A program made the position numbers and the translations under genes. Source: Candidatus Phytoplasma oryzae (GTDB lineage Bacteria; Bacillota_I; Bacilli_A; Acholeplasmatales; Acholeplasmataceae). From it: DNA of 64,000 nt. Positions within the stretch are counted from its first letter, which is position 1. Each line of letters begins with the position of its first letter. The notes below the pieces were generated by a model. That model was not told the origin of the DNA, did not search any database, and worked only from the letters and a program-made list of their open reading frames with translations. The stretch spans positions 248,001-312,000 of the forward strand of contig CP116038.1 of NCBI GenBank assembly GCA_027945135.1. The letters are read 5' to 3'. Of this stretch, positions 26,644 to 35,827 are shown one piece after another.

Positions 26644-28371
26644 ATGTATCAGAAAAGTTCTATTAAAATAGAATTATCAAGTCCTCAGTTGTATATCGGA
26701 AATCCCTTTAAAAATGCTAAAAATATTATCGAAATACTGAATAAAAGCAAGGCTAATTTTGTTTTATTTGCAGAATTATGTTTAAGTAGTTATACTGCTG
26801 GAGATTTATTTTTTGATAATTTTTTTTTAAAAGAAAATTTAAAAGCTTTAAATTTTATTATAAATAATAATCATTTTCAAGGTGTTTATTTTATTGGTAT
26901 GCCATTTTGTTTTCAAGAATTAATATATAATGTAGCTATTGTTATACAGAAAAAAAAAATTTTAGGAATTGTTCCAAAACATACTATACCTAACTATAAA
27001 GAATTTAGTGAAAAAAGATGGTTCCAATCTGGAAAATTCTTACAAAATAAATTTGTAAATTTTTTAGGACAAACAGTTCCTTTTGGTAATATTTTATTTA
27101 TTAATAAAAAATTTGATATTATTTTTGGTGTTGAAATTTGTCAAGACTTATGGACAATTGAATCTCCTAGTGATTTATTAACATTAAACGGAGCTCATTT
27201 AATTTTTAATTTATCAGCTTCAACAGAACATATAGGAAAATCAGAATTAAGAAAAATGGCTGTTTTAAATCATTCGCGTAAACAAATTGGGGGATATTTT
27301 TACACTAGTAGTGGTATTAGTGAGACTGTTACTGATCATATTTTTTCAAATCATAAAATAGCAGCAGTTTTGGGAGAAATTATCGGAGAAAAAGATTTAT
27401 TTAATCAAGATATAAGTTTATTAGTTGATGTTTTTGTTGATGTTATTAAATATCAAAGAAGAATTGATACAACATATGGAGATCAAAAAATAGGAAAAGA
27501 AATTGTTTTTTTAAAATCTTATTTTGATTTAAAAGAATGTGAATTTTATAATTTTGAAAAAGATTTTGACAAAAAACCTTTTGTTTCTGAAATTAATATA
27601 AAAGAAAATTTAAAAATTGCTAGTTCAATTCAATTTTTTGCTTTACAAAGTAAAATATTACAAATTCCTGATATTAAAATAGTTTTAGAAATGAAAGAAG
27701 AATTAAATCATTTTTTAACACTTTTTACAGTAATAAAAGTGTTAAATGATAATTTCAAGGATTTAAAAAAATTAAATATTATTTTAAATTCAGATTTTTT
27801 TGCAGATAAAAATTTATTTCAATTATTAAAACATTTTTTTAATAAAAATAAAATAAATATTATTTTGAATAATATTTTTTATAAAAAAGAAAAAAATGAT
27901 AAGCTTTTAATTTTAGAAAATTATAATTTATCTAATATTGCTATAGGTCAAATAAATCATTCTAAACAGAATTATGATTTTTTATATAATCTTAATATTG
28001 GTATTTCTAATACTTTTATAACAGAATTAATTTTATTTAATTTAAATAAAAATGAATTAAAAATAGACGATTCTTTAAAAAAAATATATTTGAATAAAAT
28101 AAATAATTTTTTAACTCAAAGTATAATTATAGAAGATTTTATTTTATATCATTATTTAAAACATAATTTCAGTGAAGAAAAAATATCTTTTTTAATCAAA
28201 AAAGTTTTTTATATAAATATAGATAAAAGTTTAGAAATAGTTAAAAAATATATGAATAATTTTTTTCAATCTCAATATAAAAGACAAATAATTTCTCCTG
28301 GTCCTAAAATTTTTGAGTATAGTCTTTCAAATAGAACAGAATTTAAACTACCTATTTATTTACAAAAATAA
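26644..28371 (+). CDS. NadE-like protein: intact amidase domain, degenerate NAD+ synthetase domain
   Basis: The protein has the layout of glutamine-dependent NAD+ synthetase (nitrilase-type glutaminase followed by ammonia-using synthetase) but is short (575 residues against about 640-690). The amidase triad is complete: Glu44 (FAELCLSS), Lys112 (PKHTIPNYKEF) and Cys166 (VEICQDLW). The synthetase half keeps family landmarks (ITELILFNL; the C-terminal FFQSQYKRQ...GPKIFEYSLSNR...LP), yet the ATP-binding SGGxDS loop is gone: the equivalent place near 345-360 reads IVLEMKEELNHFLTL. The TNRTYNNA-type segment is also lost. So NAD+ synthesis by this protein is doubtful; it may be a glutaminase/amidase or a subunit. 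AGAAAGGA precedes ATG 26644. Confidence 0.8.
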   Translation: MYQKSSIKIELSSPQLYIGNPFKNAKNIIEILNKSKANFVLFAELCLSSYTAGDLFFDNFFLKENLKALNFIINNNHFQGVYFIGMPFCFQELIYNVAIVIQKKKILGIVPKHTIPNYKEFSEKRWFQSGKFLQNKFVNFLGQTVPFGNILFINKKFDIIFGVEICQDLWTIESPSDLLTLNGAHLIFNLSASTEHIGKSELRKMAVLNHSRKQIGGYFYTSSGISETVTDHIFSNHKIAAVLGEIIGEKDLFNQDISLLVDVFVDVIKYQRRIDTTYGDQKIGKEIVFLKSYFDLKECEFYNFEKDFDKKPFVSEINIKENLKIASSIQFFALQSKILQIPDIKIVLEMKEELNHFLTLFTVIKVLNDNFKDLKKLNIILNSDFFADKNLFQLLKHFFNKNKINIILNNIFYKKEKNDKLLILENYNLSNIAIGQINHSKQNYDFLYNLNIGISNTFITELILFNLNKNELKIDDSLKKIYLNKINNFLTQSIIIEDFILYHYLKHNFSEEKISFLIKKVFYINIDKSLEIVKKYMNNFFQSQYKRQIISPGPKIFEYSLSNRTEFKLPIYLQK

Positions 28372-28394
28372 GTAAAATTAAAAAAAGGAAGAAA

Positions 28395-29537
28395 ATGAAA
28401 AAAAAAGTTATTATTGGATTATCAGGCGGAGTGGATAGCAGTGTAGCTGCTTTTCTTTTGAAACAAAAAGGTTTTGAAGTTGAAGGGATTTTTATGCGTA
28501 ATTGGGATAGTAGTTTAAATAATGATATCGAAGGAAATTATTTTCTTAACAATTACATTTGCCCTCAAGAACAAGATTTTCAAGATGCTTTAAAAGTTGC
28601 AGCACAACTGGAAATTAAATGTCATAAAGTAGATTTTATCGAAGAATATTGGCAAAAAGTATTTTTATTGTTTTTAGAAAAAATTAAACAAAATTTAACT
28701 CCTAATCCAGACATTTTATGTAATAATCAAATTAAATTTTTAACTTTTTTTAAATATGCTGAAAAATTTAATCCTGATTATATTGCTATGGGACATTATG
28801 CTCAAATAATTTATAAAAAAAACAATGTTATTTTATCAAAAGCTATTGATAAAAACAAAGATCAAACTTATTTTTTATCACAATTAAAAACAGAACAATT
28901 AAAAAAAGTTATTTTTCCTTTAGGTAATTTAACAAAAAGCGAAGTGCGTAAAATAGCCAAAAGAGAAAAATTAATTAATGCAGAAAAAAAAGATTCTACA
29001 GGTATTTGTTTTATAGGAGAAAGAAATTTTTTTCGTTTTTTAAATAATTATTTACCTATAAAAAAAGGTCCCATTAAAAATATAAAAGGTGAATGTTTAG
29101 GCGAACATGAAGGAGTTTTTAAATATACTATTGGACAAAGAAAAAATTTAAATTTAAAAGTTAATAAACAAAATCAGAATCCTTGGTTTGTTATAGGTAA
29201 AAATTTAAAAAATAATATTCTTTATGTTGAACAAGATGCTAATAGTCCTTATTTATATAGTGATTCTGCTTTATTGGTTGATGTTATATGGAGAAAATAT
29301 GATGATAAAATAATTTATAATAATATAATATTAAAAGCTAAATTTAGATATAGACAAATGGAACAAAATGTTAAAATTAAATGGATAAACGAAAATACTT
29401 TGAAAGTTTATTATGTGCAAAAAATAAAATCAGTTACTCCTGGACAAATATGTGCTTTTTATCAAAATAATTTTTGTTTAGGAGCAGGTATGATATTAAA
29501 AGTTTTTTACCAAAAAAAAGAATTACCATATATTTAA
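28395..29537 (+). CDS. mnmA: tRNA-specific 2-thiouridylase MnmA
   Basis: Thiolates U34 of tRNA-Lys, Glu and Gln, using sulfur relayed from a cysteine desulfurase (one is at 41,217-42,419). PP-loop GLSGGVDSSVAAF near the N-terminus, the first catalytic Cys in NPDILCNNQIKF, the second in STGICFIGERNF, and the C-terminal beta-barrel domain. 380 residues, full length. A clear SD (AAAAAGGAAG) sits just before ATG 28395; it follows the NadE-like gene by 23 bp, so the two are probably one transcript. The 242 bp after it hold only AT-rich sequence. Confidence 0.95.
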   Translation: MKKKVIIGLSGGVDSSVAAFLLKQKGFEVEGIFMRNWDSSLNNDIEGNYFLNNYICPQEQDFQDALKVAAQLEIKCHKVDFIEEYWQKVFLLFLEKIKQNLTPNPDILCNNQIKFLTFFKYAEKFNPDYIAMGHYAQIIYKKNNVILSKAIDKNKDQTYFLSQLKTEQLKKVIFPLGNLTKSEVRKIAKREKLINAEKKDSTGICFIGERNFFRFLNNYLPIKKGPIKNIKGECLGEHEGVFKYTIGQRKNLNLKVNKQNQNPWFVIGKNLKNNILYVEQDANSPYLYSDSALLVDVIWRKYDDKIIYNNIILKAKFRYRQMEQNVKIKWINENTLKVYYVQKIKSVTPGQICAFYQNNFCLGAGMILKVFYQKKELPYI

Positions 29538-29779
29538 TTTGTACTTAATATATTTTTTTTTACTTAATTAAAATTATTTTCAATAAATTTTTTAGATATA
29601 AATATTTAAAAATATATTAATATATTTTTTGTTTTTTATTTTTTTATTTTAAATTAAAATTAATTTTTTTTAATATTAAAAAATTATATATATATTTATA
29701 AATATTTATAATTTAAATTTATTTTTTGATTATATTTTTATCTAAAATATAAAGTAAAAAGGATTTCGGTTTGTAAAAA

Positions 29780-31039
29780 ATGCAAAAAATAAAAGGCACT
29801 TATGATTTAATGTTTGATGAAATAAAAAAATGGCAATTTGTAGAAAATAAAATAAAAAATATTTTAAATTTATATAATTTTCAAGAAATTCGTACTCCTA
29901 TTATTGAATATGAAGAAATTTTTAATCGTTCTGCTCAATATTCAGAAATGGTTTCTAAAGAAATTTTTAAATTTAAAGATAAAAAAGGAAGAAAAATAGC
30001 ACTAAGACCAGAAGGAACAGCATCAGTAGTTAGAAGTTATATAGAAAATAATATACAAAAATTACAAAAGTTATATTATTATGGTCCATTTTTTAGATAT
30101 GAAAGACCGCAAAAAGGAAGATATAGGCAATTTTATCAACTAGGATTAGAGATAATTGGAGTTCAAAATTATTTATCAGAAATAGAATTATTTTTATTAA
30201 TTCAAGAAATTATTGATAATTTTAATTTAAATAATAAAACAGTAATTAAAATTAATAATTTAGGAAATAAAAATTCTCGAAAAAATTTTTTAAAAATTTT
30301 TAAATCTTTTATAAAAAAAAATCAAAAAGAATTATGTTTTTTATGTATAGAGAGGAAAAAAAAAAATATTCTAAGAATTTTAGATTGTAAAGAATGTTCA
30401 AAAAAAAATTTTTTAAAAAAAGCGCCGATTATTTTAGATTATTTAACTTTAGATGTTCGTAAAAAATTTGAACAAATTTTAAATCTTTTAAAAAAATTTA
30501 ATTTAAATTTTGTCATTGAACCAAAATTAGTGAGAGGTTTAGATTATTATACAGATTTAGTTTTTGAAATAGAAATTTTTTCTAATAAAGAAAATAAAAT
30601 TGTAACTTTAGGAGGTGGAGGTAATTATAATGATTTAATGGAAGTTTTTAAGAAACCTAATACTTGTAATATAGGTTTTGCCTTAGGAATGGAACGTTTA
30701 ATATCATTATTAGATGAAAATAACTATTTTTCAAATTTAAAATTAAATACATTAGAAGTTTTTTTATTTGTTTTAGATTCTAAATTATTATTAAAATCAT
30801 TTTTTTTATTACAAAAAATAAGAAAATCAAATATTTTAGCAGAAATAAATTATAAATTTAATAATTTTTCAGAACAATTCAAAAAAATTTTAATAAAAAA
30901 ACCTAAATATGTTATTTTTATAGGAAATAAAGAAATAGAAAATGAATATTTAACTATTAAAAATATTTTAAATAAAGAAACTTATAATTTCTCAACAGAA
31001 GAAGGAATTAATTTTTTAATAAAGGAATTAAAAAAATAA
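29780..31039 (+). CDS. hisS: Histidyl-tRNA synthetase
   Basis: Class II synthetase, 419 residues. Motif 2 is [19 protein letters not shown], the histidine-specific motif is [14 protein letters not shown], and motif 3 is [11 protein letters not shown] four-cysteine cluster (CFLC...CKEC) in the insertion domain could bind zinc, as in some bacterial HisRS. The stop TAA shares its last A with the ATG of aspS, so the pair is translationally coupled, the order common in Firmicutes (hisS-aspS). AAAAAGGA lies about 20 nt before ATG 29780. Confidence 0.96.
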   Translation: MQKIKGTYDLMFDEIKKWQFVENKIKNILNLYNFQEIRTPIIEYEEIFNRSAQYSEMVSKEIFKFKDKKGRKIALRPEGTASVVRSYIENNIQKLQKLYYYGPFFRYERPQKGRYRQFYQLGLEIIGVQNYLSEIELFLLIQEIIDNFNLNNKTVIKINNLGNKNSRKNFLKIFKSFIKKNQKELCFLCIERKKKNILRILDCKECSKKNFLKKAPIILDYLTLDVRKKFEQILNLLKKFNLNFVIEPKLVRGLDYYTDLVFEIEIFSNKENKIVTLGGGGNYNDLMEVFKKPNTCNIGFALGMERLISLLDENNYFSNLKLNTLEVFLFVLDSKLLLKSFFLLQKIRKSNILAEINYKFNNFSEQFKKILIKKPKYVIFIGNKEIENEYLTIKNILNKETYNFSTEEGINFLIKELKK

Positions 31040-32796
31040 TGGAAATAAAATTTAATTATACAAATAATGAAGATATAACTTTAAAAGAAAAAGGTAAACA
31101 AGTTTTGGTTAAAGGTTGGATAGCTAAAAAAAGAGATTTAAGAAATAATTTTTTCTTAATTTTAAGAGATGTTACTGGTATTATTCAATTAATTATGAAA
31201 AAAGATCATGTTCAATATAAAGAAGTTTCTTCATTGAAAAAAGAAACTGTAATATCAGCAGAAGGTATTGTATCAGAAAGAATAAATAAAAATCTTAATA
31301 TTAAAAACGGTTCCATAGAAATTTTAGTATCCAAAATTATAGTTTTATCTGAATCTCATGAACTTCCTTTAAGTATTTTCGGAAAAGAAGAAGAAGCTTT
31401 AGAAAAACATAGATTAAAATATCGTTATTTAGATTTAAGAAGAGAAGAAAAAAAATTATATATTATTAAAAGACATGAAATTACACAAAATATAAGACAA
31501 ACACTTTTAAAAAATAAATTTTTAGAATTAGAAACTCCTATCCTTTCTAAATCTACTCCTGAAGGAGCGAGAGATTATTTAGTGCCTTCGCGTATTTTTT
31601 TAAATAATTTTTATGCATTACCTCAGTCTCCACAAATTTTTAAACAATTATATATGATTTCTGGATTTGAAAGATATTTTCAAGTAGCTCGTTGTTTCAG
31701 AGATGAAGATTTAAGATCTGATCGTCAACCAGAATTTACACAAATAGACATAGAAACTTCTTTTTTTACTCAAAACCAAATCATGTCTTTGGTAGAAGAT
31801 ATTATGTTGAATTTATTTAGTAATATTTTAAATAAAAAAATTAATACTCCTTTTTTAAAAATGACTTATGAAACGGCTATGAAATCATATGGAACTGATA
31901 AACCTGATTTAAGATTTAATTTATTAATAGAAGATTTTAGTTTTTTGTTTAAAAAAGAATTTTTAAATAAAACAGAAGAAGAAAAATTAGTTAAAGGTTT
32001 TAAATTGAACTTAAATAACTTTTCTCATGATTTTATCTTCGAAAAAATAAAAGAATATAAAAATTTAATTCAGGAAAAATATAAATTCAATTTACAAATA
32101 TTTTCCGAAGAAAATTTTTATTTAGAAGATAATTTGCTTTATTTTTTAAGCAATGATATTAATTGGAAAGTTGGAGATTTTTATTTTATTATAATATATA
32201 ATGTTAATGATAATCAATATAATAAATTTTTAAAATCTTTAGGTTTTATAAGAAATAAATTAGCTCAAGATTTTAAATTAATTAATTTAGAAAAAGAATC
32301 TTTATTATGGATTGTAGATTTTCCTTTATTTGAATTTGATATACAAGAAAAGAAATATAATATGATACATCATCCTTTTACATCTCCTTCAGATATAAAT
32401 TTATTAATGAATAATCCGGAAAAAGTAAAATCTCAAGCTTATGATTTAGTTTGGAATGGATATGAAATAGGCGGAGGTTCTTTAAGAAATTATAAACCTC
32501 AAATACAAGAAATTATTTTTAATATAATAGGTTTAACTAAAGCTGAAATTAAAAATCGTTTTGGTTTTTTTATGGAAGCTTTAAAATATGGTACTCCTCC
32601 TCATGGTGGTATTGCTTTAGGTTTAGATCGTTTAGTTATGTTAATAACAAAAACTAATAATATAAGAGATGTTATTGCTTTTCCTAAAAATCAAAATGCT
32701 CAAGATTTAATGTTAGAAACCCCAAGTCTTATAGATGAACAACAATTATCTATATTAAATTTAAAATTTTTGAAAAAAAATAAAGAATTTAATTAA
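31039..32796 (+). CDS. aspS: Aspartyl-tRNA synthetase
   Basis: Class II synthetase of the bacterial type (585 residues): OB-fold anticodon domain (about 18-105), catalytic core with KYRYLDLRR and [20 protein letters not shown] (motif 2), the bacterial GAD insertion (about 280-415), and motif 3 [12 protein letters not shown]. The organism must supply Asn-tRNA by another route or by asnS; this cannot be judged here. Overlaps the hisS stop by one base. Confidence 0.96.
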   Translation: MEIKFNYTNNEDITLKEKGKQVLVKGWIAKKRDLRNNFFLILRDVTGIIQLIMKKDHVQYKEVSSLKKETVISAEGIVSERINKNLNIKNGSIEILVSKIIVLSESHELPLSIFGKEEEALEKHRLKYRYLDLRREEKKLYIIKRHEITQNIRQTLLKNKFLELETPILSKSTPEGARDYLVPSRIFLNNFYALPQSPQIFKQLYMISGFERYFQVARCFRDEDLRSDRQPEFTQIDIETSFFTQNQIMSLVEDIMLNLFSNILNKKINTPFLKMTYETAMKSYGTDKPDLRFNLLIEDFSFLFKKEFLNKTEEEKLVKGFKLNLNNFSHDFIFEKIKEYKNLIQEKYKFNLQIFSEENFYLEDNLLYFLSNDINWKVGDFYFIIIYNVNDNQYNKFLKSLGFIRNKLAQDFKLINLEKESLLWIVDFPLFEFDIQEKKYNMIHHPFTSPSDINLLMNNPEKVKSQAYDLVWNGYEIGGGSLRNYKPQIQEIIFNIIGLTKAEIKNRFGFFMEALKYGTPPHGGIALGLDRLVMLITKTNNIRDVIAFPKNQNAQDLMLETPSLIDEQQLSILNLKFLKKNKEFN

Positions 32797-32804
32797 AAAT
32801 ATTT

Positions 32805-34067
32805 ATGTTTTTATCTATTGTTCTAGATAAAACTGACAAATATATTATCTCTGTAAGCGGAGGAATAGATTCTATGGTTTTATTAGATTTTTTATATCAT
32901 AAAAAATATAGATTAATAGTTGTTCATTTTAATCATTCAATAAGACAAGAAGCTATAAAAGATAAAATTTTAGTTAAAAATTACTGCAAAAAAAAAAAAA
33001 TAAATTTTCATTATTTTAAATTAAATTTTAATAATAATGAAAAAAATTTTCAAAATAAAGCTAGAATTTTAAGATTAGAAAAATTAAAAGAAATAGCTTT
33101 AAAATATAAAACTAAATATTTAATAACAGCTCATCATTTAGATGATTTATCAGAAACTATTTTTTTAAAAATTTTAAGAGGTAGTTCTTTATTAGGTTAT
33201 AGCGGGATGCAAACTTTATGTTATTATGATAATTTTATACTTTTAAAACCTTTTTTATACTTAGAAAAAAAAAAAATAATAGAATATGCTAAAAAAAATA
33301 AAATTATGTTTTTAGAAGATAAAACTAATAAACAAAATATATATACAAGAAATAAAATAAGGAATCAAGTTATTCCTTTTTTCCAAGAATCACATAATTT
33401 TTTACAAAACATTAAAAAGTTTCATTTTCAAATAAGCGAAATTCATCATTTTATAAGAAAACAAACATTTCTTTTTTTAGAAAAACAAAATATTTATAAT
33501 TTTTTTGATTTAAAATCTTTTTTAAATTTAGATATAATTATTCAAAAAGATATTATTTTATTTTTATTAGAAAATAAAAAAATATATAAAAATTTTGTTT
33601 TAATAAATAACATTATTAAAAGTTTAAATAATAAAAAAAAACCTTTTATAGTTTTTAATTTAAATTCTCAATATGAATTAGTTAAAAAATATGATTTTTT
33701 CTCTATTGTTCTAAAATCATCATTAAATGAATCAAATACACAATCTTTAAAATTTATTTTATATTTGCATAAAGAAAAAATTTTTATTTCTTTTTGTTCT
33801 ATTATACAAAAAATATATTATGACGATGATAATTTTTTTCCACCTTTTATCATAAGACAAAGACAAAAAGGAGATATTTTAAAATTTCATTTTGGTACTC
33901 AGAAATTAAGTAAATTTTTTATTAACAAAAAAGTACTTTTATCTAAAAGAAATAAAATTTTAATAATATCAGATCAAAAAAATAATATTATATGGATACC
34001 TGATTTTTATATTAATAAAACTTTAGGAAAAAATAATTTTGTTTATTTAGGTCTAAAAGAAGTATAA
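32805..34067 (+). CDS. tilS: tRNA(Ile)-lysidine synthase
   Basis: Converts C34 of the AUA-reading tRNA-Ile to lysidine, an essential step for a genome this rich in ATA codons. PP-loop SVSGGIDSMVLLDF near residues 16-29, HFNHSIR and HHLDDLSETIFLKILRG blocks, and a C-terminal substrate-binding domain with IRQRQKGD...KLSKFFINKK (TilS C-terminal motif). 420 residues. 8 bp after aspS; no separate SD is visible, suggesting coupled translation. Confidence 0.93.
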   Translation: MFLSIVLDKTDKYIISVSGGIDSMVLLDFLYHKKYRLIVVHFNHSIRQEAIKDKILVKNYCKKKKINFHYFKLNFNNNEKNFQNKARILRLEKLKEIALKYKTKYLITAHHLDDLSETIFLKILRGSSLLGYSGMQTLCYYDNFILLKPFLYLEKKKIIEYAKKNKIMFLEDKTNKQNIYTRNKIRNQVIPFFQESHNFLQNIKKFHFQISEIHHFIRKQTFLFLEKQNIYNFFDLKSFLNLDIIIQKDIILFLLENKKIYKNFVLINNIIKSLNNKKKPFIVFNLNSQYELVKKYDFFSIVLKSSLNESNTQSLKFILYLHKEKIFISFCSIIQKIYYDDDNFFPPFIIRQRQKGDILKFHFGTQKLSKFFINKKVLLSKRNKILIISDQKNNIIWIPDFYINKTLGKNNFVYLGLKEV

Positions 34068-34129
34068 AAGAATATTTTTATAATATATATTTAAAAACTT
34101 TTTAAAAAGGATTAAAATTTAAATTAATT

Positions 34130-34885
34130 ATGAAAAATATATTGAATAAAATACAATTTTTAATACAATTTCGTTTTTTTTTAACTTTTTTATCTGGTTT
34201 TTTTTTTGGTTTTTTATTTTCATTTTTATTATATATATTTTTTTTAATTAAAAATTTTAATAAAAAATTTCAAGTTTCTCCGACACAAAATAATGATTTA
34301 GATCAAAAAAAAATGTTTTCTTTAATTAAAGAAACACAAAAAAAATTTTTAAAAGATATTAAAAAAGAAAAAGATGAATATATATTTTTATTATTTAAAA
34401 ATATTAAAGAAATGGCTTTAAAAGTTTCTTCTAATTTTTATCCTCATTCTCGATATCCTTATTTAGAATTAACTATTGAAGAAAGTTTATCTTTAATAAA
34501 ATATATACATGAAAGAATAGATAATTTATTTCAAAAAAAAATAATTTTTATGTTTAAAAAAATTACATTAAGAAAAATTTTTGTTTTAAGAAAAAAAATG
34601 ATAGATAAAAAATATATTTATAAATTTAAAAAAACTAATAAAATATTTAATATTTTTACAAATACTATAAATATTTTCAATCCTTTTTATTGGTTTAAGA
34701 AAATTTTTTTAAATAATTTTTATAATATTTTAATAAATAAAATAGGTTGTTCTATTATTTTCATTTTGGGAGAAGAATTTTACAAAATTTATAGTAAACA
34801 ATTATTTGATTCATCAGAAGAAAAAAATTTAGATATTTTTTTAGAAGATTTGCAAAAAATAATGGTTCAAGAAGAAAAAATATAA
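34130..34885 (+). CDS. Unknown membrane protein between tilS and rbgA
   Basis: I do not recognise a family. One strong hydrophobic segment at about residues 16-42 (rich in F and L) anchors it; a second, weaker one lies near 200-215 (GCSIIFILGEEF). The middle is hydrophilic, with a conserved-looking block SRYPYLELTIEESLSLIKYI (about 105-124) and a basic loop (about 143-170). The acidic C-terminus ends QEEKI. It is preceded by AAAAGG (about 34110) and lies in the run aspS-tilS-this-rbgA with short gaps, so it is expressed with housekeeping genes. A role in ribosome or envelope biology is only a guess from position. Confidence 0.7.
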   Translation: MKNILNKIQFLIQFRFFLTFLSGFFFGFLFSFLLYIFFLIKNFNKKFQVSPTQNNDLDQKKMFSLIKETQKKFLKDIKKEKDEYIFLLFKNIKEMALKVSSNFYPHSRYPYLELTIEESLSLIKYIHERIDNLFQKKIIFMFKKITLRKIFVLRKKMIDKKYIYKFKKTNKIFNIFTNTINIFNPFYWFKKIFLNNFYNILINKIGCSIIFILGEEFYKIYSKQLFDSSEEKNLDIFLEDLQKIMVQEEKI

Positions 34886-34905
34886 AAAGTAGGTTCGATA
34901 AATAT

Positions 34906-35772
34906 ATGTTCCCGATACAATGGTTTCCTGGTCATATGAAAAAAACTTTACAAGAAATCAAGATAAATTTAAGGTTTATAGATATTGTTTTAATTATTTT
35001 GGATTCTAGAATACCTATTTCTAGTATGAATTTTGAATTTTTAAAAATTTTAAATAACAAGCCTTTTTTGGTTTTGTTTAATAAAATATCTTTAACAGAT
35101 TTAGATAAAAATAATATATTTGTTGATTTTTTTAATAAAAAAAAAATAGATACTTTATTAATAGATGCTAAAAATAAAATTAATATCAATAAAATTTTTG
35201 TTAAAATTAAAAATATTTTGTATAAAAAAAATAATTTACAACATAAATATCTTCGTAAAAGAACAAGAATAATGATTATTGGTATACCAAATGTGGGAAA
35301 ATCTACTCTTATAAATTGTTTAGCTAAAAAAAAATCTACTTTAACTTCTAACAAACCTGGAATTACAAAAAAATTACAATGGGTAAATTCATTAAATAAT
35401 ATTCAATTATTAGATACGCCTGGAGTTTTATATCCTAAAATTAATAGTTATCAAATAAGTTGTTCTTTGTCTATTTGTGGTTGTATTAAAACAAAATTAA
35501 TACCTAAAGAAGAATTAATTGATTACACTTTAAATTATTTAAAAAAATATTATTTAGAAAAATTAAAAATATTGTTTAAATTTAATAATGATGAAATACA
35601 ACAAAAAAATTTATTAGAAATTTTAATAAATAAAAGATATAAAAAGCAAATATTAATGTCTGAAAATTATGATAATTTTATAAATAAAAATAATATAATT
35701 ACAAAAATTTTTTCAGAAATAACAAGTAAAAAAATCCAAAAAATAAATTTTGATTTAGACTTAATTTCTTAA
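34906..35772 (+). CDS. rbgA: Ribosome biogenesis GTPase RbgA (YlqF)
   Basis: Circularly permuted GTPase that assists late 50S assembly. The N-terminal WFPGHMKKTL is the family signature; the G motifs appear in permuted order G4 (NKISLTD), G1 (GIPNVGKSTLIN, about 126-137) and G3 (DTPGVL). The C-terminal helical domain is present. 288 residues. Spaced 20 bp from the preceding gene. Confidence 0.94.
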   Translation: MFPIQWFPGHMKKTLQEIKINLRFIDIVLIILDSRIPISSMNFEFLKILNNKPFLVLFNKISLTDLDKNNIFVDFFNKKKIDTLLIDAKNKININKIFVKIKNILYKKNNLQHKYLRKRTRIMIIGIPNVGKSTLINCLAKKKSTLTSNKPGITKKLQWVNSLNNIQLLDTPGVLYPKINSYQISCSLSICGCIKTKLIPKEELIDYTLNYLKKYYLEKLKILFKFNNDEIQQKNLLEILINKRYKKQILMSENYDNFINKNNIITKIFSEITSKKIQKINFDLDLIS

Positions 35773-35827
35773 AATAAATTCTATATTAATATAAAATAAA
35801 TTAAAATATGAATGAAAGGATTTTTTT

